In this document: positions 20,967 to 33,700 of the stretch, in pieces | Numbering within the stretch: position 1 is the stretch's first letter | Layout of the letters: each line of letters opens with the position of its first letter | Source: Melieria omissa | Lineage: Eukaryota; Arthropoda; Insecta; Diptera; Ulidiidae | Assembly (NCBI GenBank): GCA_963971225.1 | Contig: OZ020267.1 | Location: 116,732,891-116,796,890, forward strand | Length of the DNA stretch: 64,000 bases | Direction of reading: 5' to 3' | The notes under the pieces: model-generated | Databases searched by the model: none | The model's input: the letters and a program-made list of their open reading frames with translations, nothing else | Told to the model about the DNA's origin: nothing | Position numbers and translations under genes: made by a program

Positions 20967-23900
20967 GCAACTCAATGCTCGAAACAATAATATTTTATTT
21001 ATTTTATGCATTTATACTTTTGAAAATTGTTGTACTTCCTAAAATGTGTATCTTCCAAACAAATTTTCTAAATGTCCTTACTTCCAAATTTAAGATGAGA
21101 CAATTTGTTGATCATTGAAATTGATCAATGAAATTCATTACTGAGTATGATGAAAAATACATATTTTTTGTCTAACGGTACAATCTCTGCTTGTATCTTA
21201 ATAACTGACTGCAGAAGAACTTATGTCCTTTCACTAAAAAACAAAACAAAGATTAAAAGTCGCCTTACTGCCGCGTTATTAATTCGTCTGTTAGTAATCA
21301 ACAGAATGTTAACAATTTGAATTCAAATTTGCACCTAACAAATAATTGCACACTTTGTTCCAAACTTTTTATTGTGGAATTGATTTCTTTCATAATTTTC
21401 CGATAGAATATATAATTGATCCTTCTTCTAAACTTCGGTATATTATACTTCTGCGCTGCTTTTCATATTGCGATTTCAAGCTATATCTTCTATTAACCGT
21501 TTATTTATATATTCTCAAATAAATTATCACACATTTCCTTTTAAACTTTTAAATATTTTATACATGTATATTTCTATTGTCGAAGTGAACTTTGAATTAG
21601 TTATTTATTTTATATCAGGTTCACAATTTGTGCATCACATTTTTATAACAAACTCTTAAAAAATTAAATCAATTGCACTGCTGAGCTTGAAGCTTCCAGT
21701 TTCTGTTGTATGCGATTCGCATTTTTTGTATTTTCAAAACGCGGTTACCACAGTAATTGCGGCGGTTAAAAAACTTTGCAATGCCTTAACGTAAATCGAA
21801 TACGTGCCACACACGGTAAACTATAACAGACGACCGCACGGTCGGCTTCACGTTTTTGATTGCGTCCAATTCGTGCAGAATCCTTTGCGCAACTGAACGC
21901 TGCCGACACTCGTTGACAATGGTACAACTCCAGAGCAGGAGCAGCAGGCCGACGAAAATTGGCCACAGCGGCTGGCTGACGACGTTAACCAAAATGGTAT
22001 TCGCCCATTTCGCCAACAACAACGCACAACCAAGCCAAAATGAAAACCGAAGAATCGAAAAAACGAATAGCGAAACAGACGAGTTCAAATAAAGCAGTGC
22101 GACGCACCCGAAGAGCTAAACAGGCGAGAAAAGTACGACGGGACGAAAGAACGAAGGTGCCTAGAAGCGAACAGATACGAGCGACGCACAACAAGAACAA
22201 TGCCAGCAACATTACGAACAACAGTGGAAGCCGAGTCAACACGAACGGCAAAGAGGATGGCTAAGGATGACAGTACCGGAAGTGTGGCGATGTGGAGGTG
22301 TGGCGGCATTGGAAATGTTGCTTGAGTGCCGTCGGTGTTGTTTGTCGCAGTTGTTGTTGCTTCTGTTGTGTCGTATGCGACCACAACCACAACAACACAC
22401 CACAAACACGCGTCAAAAATGTAACGGTAATGTGCATACACACATACAATCACACACGAATCACACCTACCAGCCGGCGAAGTGAAAGGCCGGCATATTG
22501 TAATTGGTGTATCACTGCATGTGTGGGTGAAGTGTGATGTGTGGTGTGTGATGGCAACCAACATGTTCGTCTAGAAAGTGAGGTTCGGTGTTAACAGCTG
22601 ATTCTAGCGAACATGTTCGCGCGTTGCCAATGTGACGAGGTGTAATGGGCTGCAGTGGCTATGAGAGGATACCGAATGATAACCAGAATACGAATTCTTG
22701 TTGTCGAGGCTAAAAGATTTAATTATGATTGCCGAATAAAGATAATTTCATAGAGTTTGTTTTATATTTTGTATAATTATATGAATGTTAACTGAATTTT
22801 TATTTCTTTATTTTCTTGATTTAATTTAAATTTTTTCTTTAATTCACACACATATATGGAAATACGCTATTTTTATCTCTTTACTTATATACAGCTTTTT
22901 GGAGCACTTAAAGTCGTCCCCAGAATTCTTTAGATTACCATCCTCTCACTCTTTATAAAACACACATAAGTTTGCAATTGCATTCATTTTCAAACAATTT
23001 ATTCATTCCCACATTCTGTTGCCGGCCAAATAGGCTCTTTAAAAATATGTCCGTAATATTTGCACCTGGCGGCAAATATCCATTGTTCCTTTTAGGCTGC
23101 TCGACTATTTTTCCTTTTGTTATAAACGTAGCCTTCCTCTTTATGTGCCTATATCTTTTGATAACTTATGTTGCTATTATAGTGAGGTACATTGACACAC
23201 ACAGGGGGGTTTTTGGGTTCAACCCCCCAAACACAAAAATTGCTGGTACAAAATATGGTTTCGGATGGAATTGGGCCAAAAATTTTACGCAAAACCTGCG
23301 CCCCCAAATGAAATCCTTTGTGCGCTACTGGTGAGATATGAGCTAGAAATTCAAAATCGCTCGTTGAGTTCGCGCACTGGCATCGATTTGCCTTCTTCAG
23401 TTCGATGGCGAAGTTTGGCAATAAAAATTAAAAGGTGGCACTTTTTTGATTATTTAAAATACATTTACAAAACATATTACAAATTATTTTTATGTACATA
23501 GACATCTAGTGTTCGACTGAAGGTGTGCTTTCCATGATGCTTATTTGTTGACAAACTTTGGGAACTTGCTGTCTAATCCGTTTTTTAACAACAAGTGCAT
23601 CAAATTCATCATTTACACCATAACTCATAACACGCACTGCGAATACATCACTTGCTTCAGTCATGTTTCCGTCATGTTGTGCCACTGTCAGCGAGGACAT
23701 GGGTATCCTGTTGCTTCTGTTAGTCACACATTGTTCGCCTTGATTCGTGTTGGCGTGACAAAAGTGTTCGCCTACCTAACGGCATGCAATATTATGTATG
23801 TTGCAGTCGTTGTGTGCTTGGCTTCTGTAGATGCCAAGCACTTGAGATGGTGGGCGTGAAAGTGTTGACAAGAATAATATACTCTGCCTGGCGAGCTGAC

Positions 23901-26202
23901 TGACATTATCTAGAGGGGTGTAAAGTACAAATTGAGCAGTGGCCAATGTAGTTTGAGGTATTTGCAAAATGTCACTTATACGACGTGGGTGGCCAAACGA
24001 ACTATAACGAAATGTTGCGAACTTTTTTAAAAATGAAACCAACATTATTATTATTGTTATAATTTTTATTGTTAAGTATAATTCTGAAATATTCGTATAA
24101 GAATACAATGCAAATAATATCTTCAATAGAGTCAAACAGCAATGATTCTAAACATCATCAAAGAGAAAACCAAAAAGAAAAAACTATTTTCAAGTCCTGA
24201 ACAGGCCGTCTCCTGTTTTGAGCTTGAATCATTATGAAATCTTTGAACTCATATGCCATCCGCAGAAACAATGCACTCCTGTTGTTAGTGGCACTGCAGC
24301 ATCTTTTACCCAAGAAGTACTCCAAGACAATCTACCATCTACCAAACGAACGAACGTGTTAACACCACGTCTCGCCTAATCATCCGTCAAGCCAATCGTC
24401 CTACACATTCCATGTTCATTACATTGCATTGTGTAGCGTCGCGCTGATGCGCTGGAGCGTTGTGTTGATGCAGCAATCGTTGTTGCGGCGCGCAGTTGGC
24501 GTGCTTTTAGCCGAGCCAATTGCGACTGTCGGTGGTCCTGCGGTAGTCCTTGTGATGATGACAGCAACTGTGACCGTATTGCCACTTTCATGGTAAAGGC
24601 CACAAAAGTCATGTAATTTTTAGTGCCAGACAAATTTATATCGATTCCGGTTGTATTTGAAAATATTTTTAGAATATCTTAACATCATCTTGCACTCTCT
24701 TTGTATCGATATATATGAATGTTGTTCATGAAATTTGAGCAATTTTTTGTCTACTCAAAGAATCAATTGTCATGAATTCTTTGCCTCTCTCTCTTCTAAA
24801 GGGAGGAAAAGGCGATTCATAACTTGCGCAACAGTTTTCTTTTTCTATGAAAACTTTTGTCGACAACAAAAAAGGGAAATTTTCGAGTTCATTCTCCATC
24901 CTCTTCCAACCACCACTTCTTTCTAAAACACACTTTTTCTGCATTTTCATTTTATTAGATTTTTCGTTGCAGGTGCAAGGCGTAGTTTTTTCCAGACCTC
25001 ACTTAGTTCTTCGGCTTCCACTTGTCGGACAAACATTTTGTTGTTGGTATTGTAGAACATTGCGAAAATTGGTACTTAGTGTGGTGAAAGTGTGGAAGGA
25101 AAAAAAACATTTGCATTCATGCCTCTTCTGAGAGTGTTGAAGGAAAGTTTTGCGAACCGGTGTGAAACCGAATGGAAGAAGCAAACAAAGATCCGACGCG
25201 ACAGACAGCTGGGTTTTCTTTACAAGACGCAATACTGTGGTGAGCACTTCGTCAGAAGTCAGCAAACGAAGTTCGAACTTTGACTTTCTTCAACTACAGC
25301 ACGACTTCAACTTCGACGTTAATGCCACGCAGACAGTTTGGTGCATCGTGGTGTGGTCAGTCGATCAAAACTTGTTAACGTACTCAATAGAAAAGTAAAG
25401 AGTCGCATTGCTTGTGATCAAACATTTACATTTTCACAAAGACAAAATCAAATGCCATCTTCAAACGCTGACAGTTTCAAACATTTAAGAATGAAATAAT
25501 GCTTTTATTAAATAAATAAAAGTAGTATATTGTTTCGGTATGCTATTAGGCCAAGTGGTCGCGAGTATCGGCTAATAGCGGGCAATTCCACTCCATATTG
25601 ATTAGCATCACATACATAAATTCTGCTGCTCACCATTTTTGCATATAACATTAACTTCTTAAAACAAACTCCAACTCTTATGTTAAATTTGCAAATACCA
25701 ATGAAAACACTTTAAAATCCATGAAGGTATGGGGATAACAACACTAATTTGCTTATCCCTTTTTACAAATACCTTCAAATGCCTAAAACAACTTCAACGA
25801 TAAAATCCTTAAACTCTCCGACAGCAAAAAAAACAACAGCAACAACAATCGAATAAACGATGACCATAAACGTCAAACGGCAGTTGTGTCAAATGACTTT
25901 CTGTTTGCTTGTAAGTATATAAGCACTGGGCATGTCTGCCTGGCTGTGTGTTCGTGCCGGATTTAAAGCAACAATGGCTGAAAAGCTTGGCGACTGTTTG
26001 TATTTCCATTGTGGACAGTTTTTGTGTCGTGATGCTTAGCTTTGCTTTTGTTGTGGCATTGTTGCCGGTGTCGATGTTGCTGTTGTGTTGTGTTGTGACG
26101 TGCCATGTACGAACAAATGGCCATAAACATATGCTGAGTCGATTTGTTATTCAATTCACAACAACATCGCCTAAACATTTACAGTATTGTTGGGACTTTT
26201 TT
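20967..26202. other. Repeat-poor non-coding stretch with GC-rich patches
   Basis: No gene is recognised. A GC-rich block at 21790-22560 has long frames on the minus strand with hydrophobic runs, but none has a convincing ATG start; it resembles a promoter or 5'-UTR region. A smaller block at 24365-24640 holds a minus-strand frame with an internal ATG (MTFVAFTMKVAIRSQLLSSS) and no recognisable domain. At 23203-23235 a GGGGGGTTTTTGGGTTCAAC hairpin resembles the core of the small hAT at 60707-60865 and may be a fragment. Confidence 0.35.
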
Positions 26203-26217
26203 CTCCTTTTTTCGTAG

Positions 26218-26278
26218 CCGAGAAGGGACCGAATTTGAACAGCGGCAAAAATGCTGGCCAGAGCAGAACCAGCGAAAG
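26218..26278 (+). other. Candidate non-coding or short exon
   Basis: A strong plus-strand acceptor (CTCCTTTTTTCGTAG) is followed 61 bases later by AAAG and the donor-like GTAAAC. Two of the three frames are open across the interval (for example REGTEFEQRQKCWPEQNQRK). No domain is recognised and nothing adjacent supports a plus-strand gene, so this may be chance. It lies opposite in strand to the DIP-like gene. Confidence 0.15.
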
Positions 26279-29200
26279 GTAAACTGTACACACGGTAGCC
26301 ATGTGGACGATACATAAATTAGATAAGAAGGAACATTCGTCAAAATGCTGAAATTGTAAGCAGTCGTGCGGACGAGAGGGTCGAGCGCTGTATTGGGAGA
26401 AAATGACTAATAAGTGGACTTGGAAGGAATGGTGCTCCTAACGGCAAACCTGAAGTTAAGGAAAACTGCCTTTCATGGCTGCGCAGCAGTGTAATTGAAT
26501 TCAAGCCGCGACGCCTTATCTCCGTTCCACCCCGTCTCTTACCCTGACACTGCCGCGCTGCGAATGTACTGTGACATTTCCTGGAACGTGTGGCCACAGC
26601 CAGGGCTGCACTTGTCGCATTGTCGCATACGGCTTATCACCGCTTCATGCCCTATTCTAAAAAATGTCAGTCGTGACTGCAGTAAATCTACGCGCTGCCG
26701 TCAACAGTGGGCACGATTGCAATCACGGTGAGTTGCTGCAATTTCTCAAACATTCCTTTGCCAATTGCTCCTACTCGGGCTCAACTCCACAAAAAAATAC
26801 TTAATGCTTTGCCAAAAGAAAATATCAGAACGTGTGCTAGATTTGTTTAAACAAATGCAAGCAGTTCTTCCTTGGCACACTTTACGAGATACTCCTTCTG
26901 GTTGCTGTTAGTATTGATTTGTGTGTTTACGGGTTATTTATGTTTTGCACAACTTGACATTTTGATTTAAATTGCAAACAAAATAAAAACTTCTTAGGCT
27001 ACAAATGTCAACAGTACAACAACAAAAACTCGAATAACAATCACAATCGGTAACATCAACGCATTGCAAAGAGTAACCAACAAGGCAACGGCGACAGAAT
27101 GGTCCGATACGCTTGAAATAAATAAGATTTGCAGTGGTAATTTGCAATTGGTTTTAGATGCAAGGCTGAAACAAGTCAAAACTAGCGGTTAATAAATAAA
27201 TAAATAAATGATAGCCCAATATATAACAATGAATTTTACAAATATACAAATATTTATACATATCCACAAATAAATAAATACATATTCATATTATATCACT
27301 ACCTTATATGCATACGGCGTGGAAGCTGTTTGCGGAATTTGTCGAACTTTGGCCATCAAATGAATGATGTAAAGACACAAAACTTTATAGTTATTATTTC
27401 CGTCGTTTTTTCTTCTTTAATGTAACGAAAATATATTCATATTTTCAACAATACATAATGGTGAAGAAGTTGCACATATATAATTCAAAAATATTTTTAA
27501 ATTAACAAAATGTTGTAACATTTTGATACGCGGTGTGCATCCTGTTTACATCACTCACACACTAACGACATATGCAAAGATATTTAAAAGTTATTAAATT
27601 CAAATTATGCTCAAAATTTTCCATCCGGCCTCAATCCGAACATAATTTAATAGACCCGCACTGTTCTACTGCCATCTTTTGGTTTTTCATTCCATCGCAA
27701 TCTACAGTCTTGTTGCAGCACTGCACTACACCACACATCCTTATGCCTTCACCCTTCCTTCATTTCGTTGCCTATATTACCCTACCCTAACCTTGCGGCT
27801 GTCTTTCTTCCATTCATTTTCGCTCCCTGTCTCTTGTCATACGAGAGATAATCAAATTCAAATCTAAATTCAAACAATAAAATAAATGCCATAGAACGCG
27901 CAGCCACACGGCACACTTCATTTCTCTCTGCCACGTCCTCTACTTCTCCCACAACCGCCGACGTTGCGCGCACCACCCGCGCAGCCTCTTGCCACAGAAA
28001 CGCAGAAAAGCTGAGCCCAGTCAGCAGCATACGTTAACACATGTTTTCAGGTTTGTCAAATTACTGGCAGGATTTTGTTGTCAGTTTTCATTGTTGTTGT
28101 TGCTGTTGATGTGGCGCGACTGCCATCTCTTCATTTGCTATGCGCTGCCAAAGTGCGTCACGAACAACACACAAACGCATATACATACATTATGCTGCTT
28201 ACCCACATTTGTCACAGCGCAGCATGTGCGTACAACGGGGCGTATGACTGACATTAAAACGATTCAAATAACTGCCAATCATATTTTCATGTGAATTTGA
28301 AATGTGCTTGTAGCCTTTCTGCATTTGGTTAGAAAATCATTATTTTTTACTCGTTACTTAAAATTGCAGCATTATTTTGGATCAGTTAATCCTTTATTCT
28401 GCTTTTTCTTCTCGAGTTCGCACTTTATACAATTTCCAATTTATTCGACTTGATTGAGGCAACCAGCGCAAAGAGCAATAAATTACTTATCTTTCGACAG
28501 CACAATCCTTCCACTTGTTCCATATCGCGCAAACATACCTGTCCACCACATCCAATCTGACGCCGTTCTCATTAAGTAACTGCAAAACATTTGGCTGCTG
28601 TCGTTGAAATTGAAGCTGCGGCCAAAACAACAGCAAATCGAAGAAAGTAACAGGAACCCAACATCGAAAACTATAGCGAAATAATGAAAATGTTTCAACA
28701 TGCCTGCCATGGCCTTAACGGGAAACCACTGATATAGCCAGCAACAACAAACGCTAAGAATCAAATGGAAAAATTGGAAATTAAATTCAAACATAGCAAT
28801 GAAACGTGGAAAAGAAAAAACACAAACAAATAGAAAAATAAACACTTTTGGTGGGCGATGCCTAGGTAGAAGGAATACGCGAGGCGACGATGGAAAAGCG
28901 AAAAAAATGCTAATGACGCTCGGAGGAGTAGAACGAAATCCATATGCAGACAGGTCAACAGCAAAATAACACTCGCAACAATCAACAAAGAAAAAAAAAT
29001 AAAAGTAGAGCGGGGAAAAACAAAGCAGCCATGGCGGCAGCTGACGGAAATTCTACGAATAAATTACATTTTCACGATATCACAGAAATCGTATCTCCTG
29101 TCTTTTTAGTCCCAGTCCATGCTGTTTACGTATACCCCCCCGCACTCCTCTGACGCAGCGTACGAATTTTTTAAACCACAACATTGTTTTTCCCTTATTG

Positions 29201-30700
29201 TAATTTCAAATCTCCTTCCATTGGGCACACTACAGCCCTGGCAGCTAGATAACCGTTAACTTGAAAAAAGTATTGCATACTGACAGACACTTAGCATTAG
29301 CTGGAAAAAGCACAGCTACATACATACATGCATTTCAAGCAGATTTTTGTTAGAAATTATATAACACAACGGGCGGAAGTGACAAAGTGGAAGCACTCTC
29401 GCCAGCTCCCAGATCTGGCAGTAGCTGTGTGATATGTGCGCTTTGAAAATCGCAAGTGGTAAAACCGACGATGCAGCATGCATCTGATGCATACGATGGA
29501 AAAGTTTTCTCATATCCTGCTGCAGGTTTCCCAGTTACGTTTCGCTTGTGAGGTTTTCTTTTAGTTTGGCTGGCGCATTTACAACCGTTTAACACCTTCG
29601 TGGTGTTGAGGGCGCTAGCAAAGAGAACATACGCAGAGGTGCAGCAGGTGAGGGCATGGTAAAAAAATTGCTTTCACTTTTAATTTAACATAAATTTTCC
29701 GCTTTGAGTCTTGCATTCACATTCTCGAATATTTCAAAAGATTAAGCAAGCTTACTCCCTTTTCGAAAATTAAAACTAACCGAAATCTTATAAACAGTAA
29801 TTTGCAATTTCGTTTCAAACCCAGACTGAATTGAGCCGGACGTATATACGTGTATGGTAAGTATTTTAAGTCTGGGGCTGTAAAAAAATAAATCCTTCAG
29901 TGAAGAGATAAAGTAGATTAACATCTTAAAAGAGATGTACTAACCACGCGCGCATATTCTAACATGGTCGCCATATTGCTATGCCATTTTATTTCCTGTT
30001 CTTAATACTTAAAAACTCAATCAATACCAATCAATGCCAATTCGTCTACTTTGCTCGTGTGTACACACACATCATTTAAGAGTGCGAAAATTACGCTAAT
30101 ATTGTTTTCGTTTCATGTTGTTGCCCCGTTCCCATTTTTTTTGCAGTCCTGACACATAAACAAATTTAGTCAAGCGGAATATCTTTTTGATCATGCAGGT
30201 CCCAGTAGTATTTCAGTAGCGAACTTTTATGCAACCACCGCCACCTGAACGCTAACCGGATTTTTTCATGTTATTCTCCTTGTGTTGTTGATCTTCCCTT
30301 TCAAGCCTCACTAACTTATTTTATTATCTTTCAAAGGAACCTGCCTTCACATCGTGTGCAATGAAGCCGAACACCACTTTTCCTTTCGTCTACCACACAT
30401 GTGTGTGTGCTCACCGCTCACCTACCCATAGGTGTCACACATAAAATTCCAATTCATACTTCATGGCGTGTTCTGCACAAAGAACAAATTCGAATTCGTG
30501 TGCAGTCTCTTTTCTCCGTATGAAAAATTTCGTCTTGTGGTGCGCTTGTTGTTGTTGTGGTGGCTTTCACGTCAGTGTCCAAACCGCAATAATGCTATCA
30601 ATGTGAATATCAGCAACAGCAGCAGCAAAACAACAAGAGCGCTTTGTATACACGAAGGACGCTGTTAAGCGTACTAACCTTCGTTTGGTTGTGCCACAGC
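26279..30700. other. Repeat-poor non-coding stretch
   Basis: No gene is recognised. There is a GC-richer block at 26350-26735, ending in a plus-strand ACG followed by the donor-like GTGAGT near 26730. A (TAAA)n run lies at about 27189-27210, and other GC-richer patches at about 27890-28030 and 29360-29650. No transposon ends were found. Confidence 0.35.
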
Positions 30701-33700
30701 TGAGCGAGCAGCGACGTGTGGAGGAATCAACAATTTGTACAACTTAAGTAGCAAAGAAATGTTATAATAAAAATGTTATGTGCTGCTCTATAAGCAGATG
30801 TGCAAAGTATGCTTTGATTTTATAACATACTTCATGGCGTCATTCCGAAATAGTTAAGTGGTCGTATATGCACTCGTGCAGTATCTTTCGAATTTGCTGC
30901 AATTGCGAGCGTCTTCCTTGTGCTTATTAAAATACATACAATATATGATTCTGGGTTTGTAGAGACATGTGAGCGGGCAGACATATGCGAAGCTACCAAA
31001 GCTTACGACTATTTTGTTGTTTAGCGAAAGTTATTTGTATTTAATTGCACAGTAAAAACACTTGGTCTCAGCCCAAAAATTCACACTTTATCGCTTAAGT
31101 ACCGCACAATGTTTGTTCTTCAATGGCTGAGGAAAACGACAAGCCATAATATCGTTTTAATTATGTGAATTACGTCACACGTTAATTGTTTCTACAGACT
31201 TTTTATTTGTTGCAGACCAGTCTTAATTCCAACAAGCAATGCCATTAAATTCTGACCGGTAGGAAGGTGAAAATACGCCAATTAGAGTGACACCGCTAGC
31301 GGTCGTCCTGCCGCTCACCTGCTCCCTAACCGCTCAGGAAACTTCTATAACCTGACAGCCTGATGCCCCACAGGGCCTCACTCACCACCGACAATCAGTA
31401 ACTCGTCGGGCAGATGCTTTCACAATTCGAAATGACAGAAGTTGCGCACCCTACTAAAAATTATTTGTATGCTAATTTGTACAGTTAGCGTTCTTTGAAC
31501 TCTACCCAATTGCTGTTGTCCGTGGTTGCTGCTGCCAGCCAAGCCATTAACTACTTAGCGCCGCCGGCCCAACTTGTTGGCTTATTGTTGTGCTATAAAA
31601 GCGAGCAGTGGTAAATTTTAAACCCTGCCTAACATCTTCATGATGCTACCTTGCCCAAAAGTATGCGCTATTTATTTGCATATTTGCACTGAAGGTAGAA
31701 AAAAGTTTTGTTTGCCATTACGTGAAAAAGGTCGCGGTGGTACTTCACCCAGTCCACAATAAGAAGATATTAGTTTCTCAAAAGTTCCACTAAGAGCCGG
31801 CAGACCGACACCGAGATGTCTTAGGGAAGCACACAAAGCAGAAAAACGCTAAATTTATAGGCGTGGCCTTAAGTTATATTCACAGAAGCTACACACGTAC
31901 ATACATAATCATACGCACTGCCACAATCGCGTTGCGCATTTATTTCATACTTATGTCTACCTTTAAATATTTTTTGGCATCGCAACCTCAAAGTGCCCAG
32001 ACGTGCGCTGTGCCATGCGCCCTGTGGGGCCGAAAAACGTCAAAGTAATTAAACAAAAGTAATTAAGATTAGCGCAATAGATCCGAGAAGTCATCAGCGT
32101 TCTCTTCAGCAGTATCGTCATAAGAAGCATCATCATCGTCAATATTGTAATTATTGTTTTTATAATCATTATTGTTGGAAGCAAGCGTCAAAGAGGCATG
32201 CCACCCAGTGCTGCACTCCATAGACCAACGACTACCCTTTGGCAAAATTATGAATTATTATTGTTTCAGCGAAAGTTAAAAGCATTAATTTAAAAATAAC
32301 GAAGACGCCGAAGAGCCCGAAAGTAATGCACCAAAGTACAGAGAATGGGGATTTTGTGGAACGAATTTGGGCGTTGGCGTCATAGAGTTGAGCAGTAAAA
32401 AATCACTGTGTTTTCCTGGGCATGGCAAGTAATGTTCGTGCAGTTGCCACCTTTTACGAGCGGCTCCCATTTACGTCGCACACAAAGTTTACAAGTTTAC
32501 TCGTCAACGGCATCAACAGCGAATTTCGTTGTGTTTTTACAATTTTACTGTTCCTTTTAGGCACCACTTTAAATACAGCTAATACCGTGGACTAGTCAGT
32601 GCGCGTAATTTAGGGTAACTCAGAGCCCCTCAACACGTCTTTGCGAACAAATGGATTACAATAGCCGAAACTTATACCATTGCTCGCACCCTGCTTTCAA
32701 CTCTCACTCAACACCATTTCACTTGCATTAACCTGGGCTTACGTATGTCTCCCCTGGCGGCGCATCGTCGCAAAATATGCTTTATTATCATTTAATCTCG
32801 CACGCGATTTACCACAGCTTAACGCATCAGTTCAAACTTTGTTTGTTATTGCCACTTTCTTTTTTGCAGCAATTCATTGTGTTAATCAGCCTTGAAATAT
32901 GTAGGCAAGGATAGAGAACTCCGTAACGCAGAAGCAAAGGTCAAAACGAACCATGAACGAAAGAAATGTCGAAAATAAAAGTCAGACTGTGTCTGCGTGC
33001 ACAGGTGACATGGAACAAGTTAGCGACAGGGGCGAGAAGCTGCAAGATTTATTAACATTCAAAGCAGCACAAATTTAGGCGCCTTCAGCTTACGGTCGTA
33101 ATTTCCACATGTGCTCACTTGGACACAATTTCGTTTTGTTTTGATTAAATGAAGCTTACGAAGAACGCTACAACGAAAGCCATGAGGGTATGATCGCTTT
33201 GTCTAATGAGCAGATTTACGAGCACGGCAATTAAGGTTCACCGGGGCTTGCTCAGTAGTTTGCGAATTGTCTTTGGTTTTTCATCGTGATTTAAAAAAAA
33301 AAAAACACTTTAATGAGATCCAAGCTGCGACTCTGCAGATACTCATATTTCTTTACCAATCTCTAAACCCTTGCGACACTGTAGGGGGTGCCTCAGTGCA
33401 GCCCTTCCAATAGTATTAATTGCGCACAGCGCACAACAAGCGAATAAAAGTATAATTTTCCACTTGGCCGAACATGAAATTCATTTTTCGCGCTCGATGA
33501 CGGTTAGCTTTTCACTTTTTGCTTCTCTTCGCTGTGCGCTTTGAATGCAAGAAGTTTGTATGGCTTTGCTTCGGTGCTCGCAAAAAAATGCTTAAAAGTT
33601 GAAAAAATGTATGAGAGAATGCTTTTAGCGGCTGCACAGTGTGTGTTGTGAAGTCATCGTTGCAGCGATGGAAGCGACAGTTTCTTTGAATTGCGCACAG

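Noticed and set aside
21786..22564. Overlapping minus-strand frames with transmembrane-like runs
   Set aside because: Starts are not ATG, several frames are open at once, and no domain is recognisable. More likely a GC-rich leader or promoter region.
23203..23235. GGGGGG...CCCCCC hairpin resembling the small hAT at 60707-60865
   Set aside because: No terminal CAG pair or 8-bp duplication. At best a fragment, too short to call.
25545..25600. tRNA-like text (GCTATTAGGCCAAGTGGTCG and a matching CTAATAGC stem)
   Set aside because: The stem closes only the 5' part. There is no T-arm, no proper B box and no acceptor stem, so not a tRNA gene.
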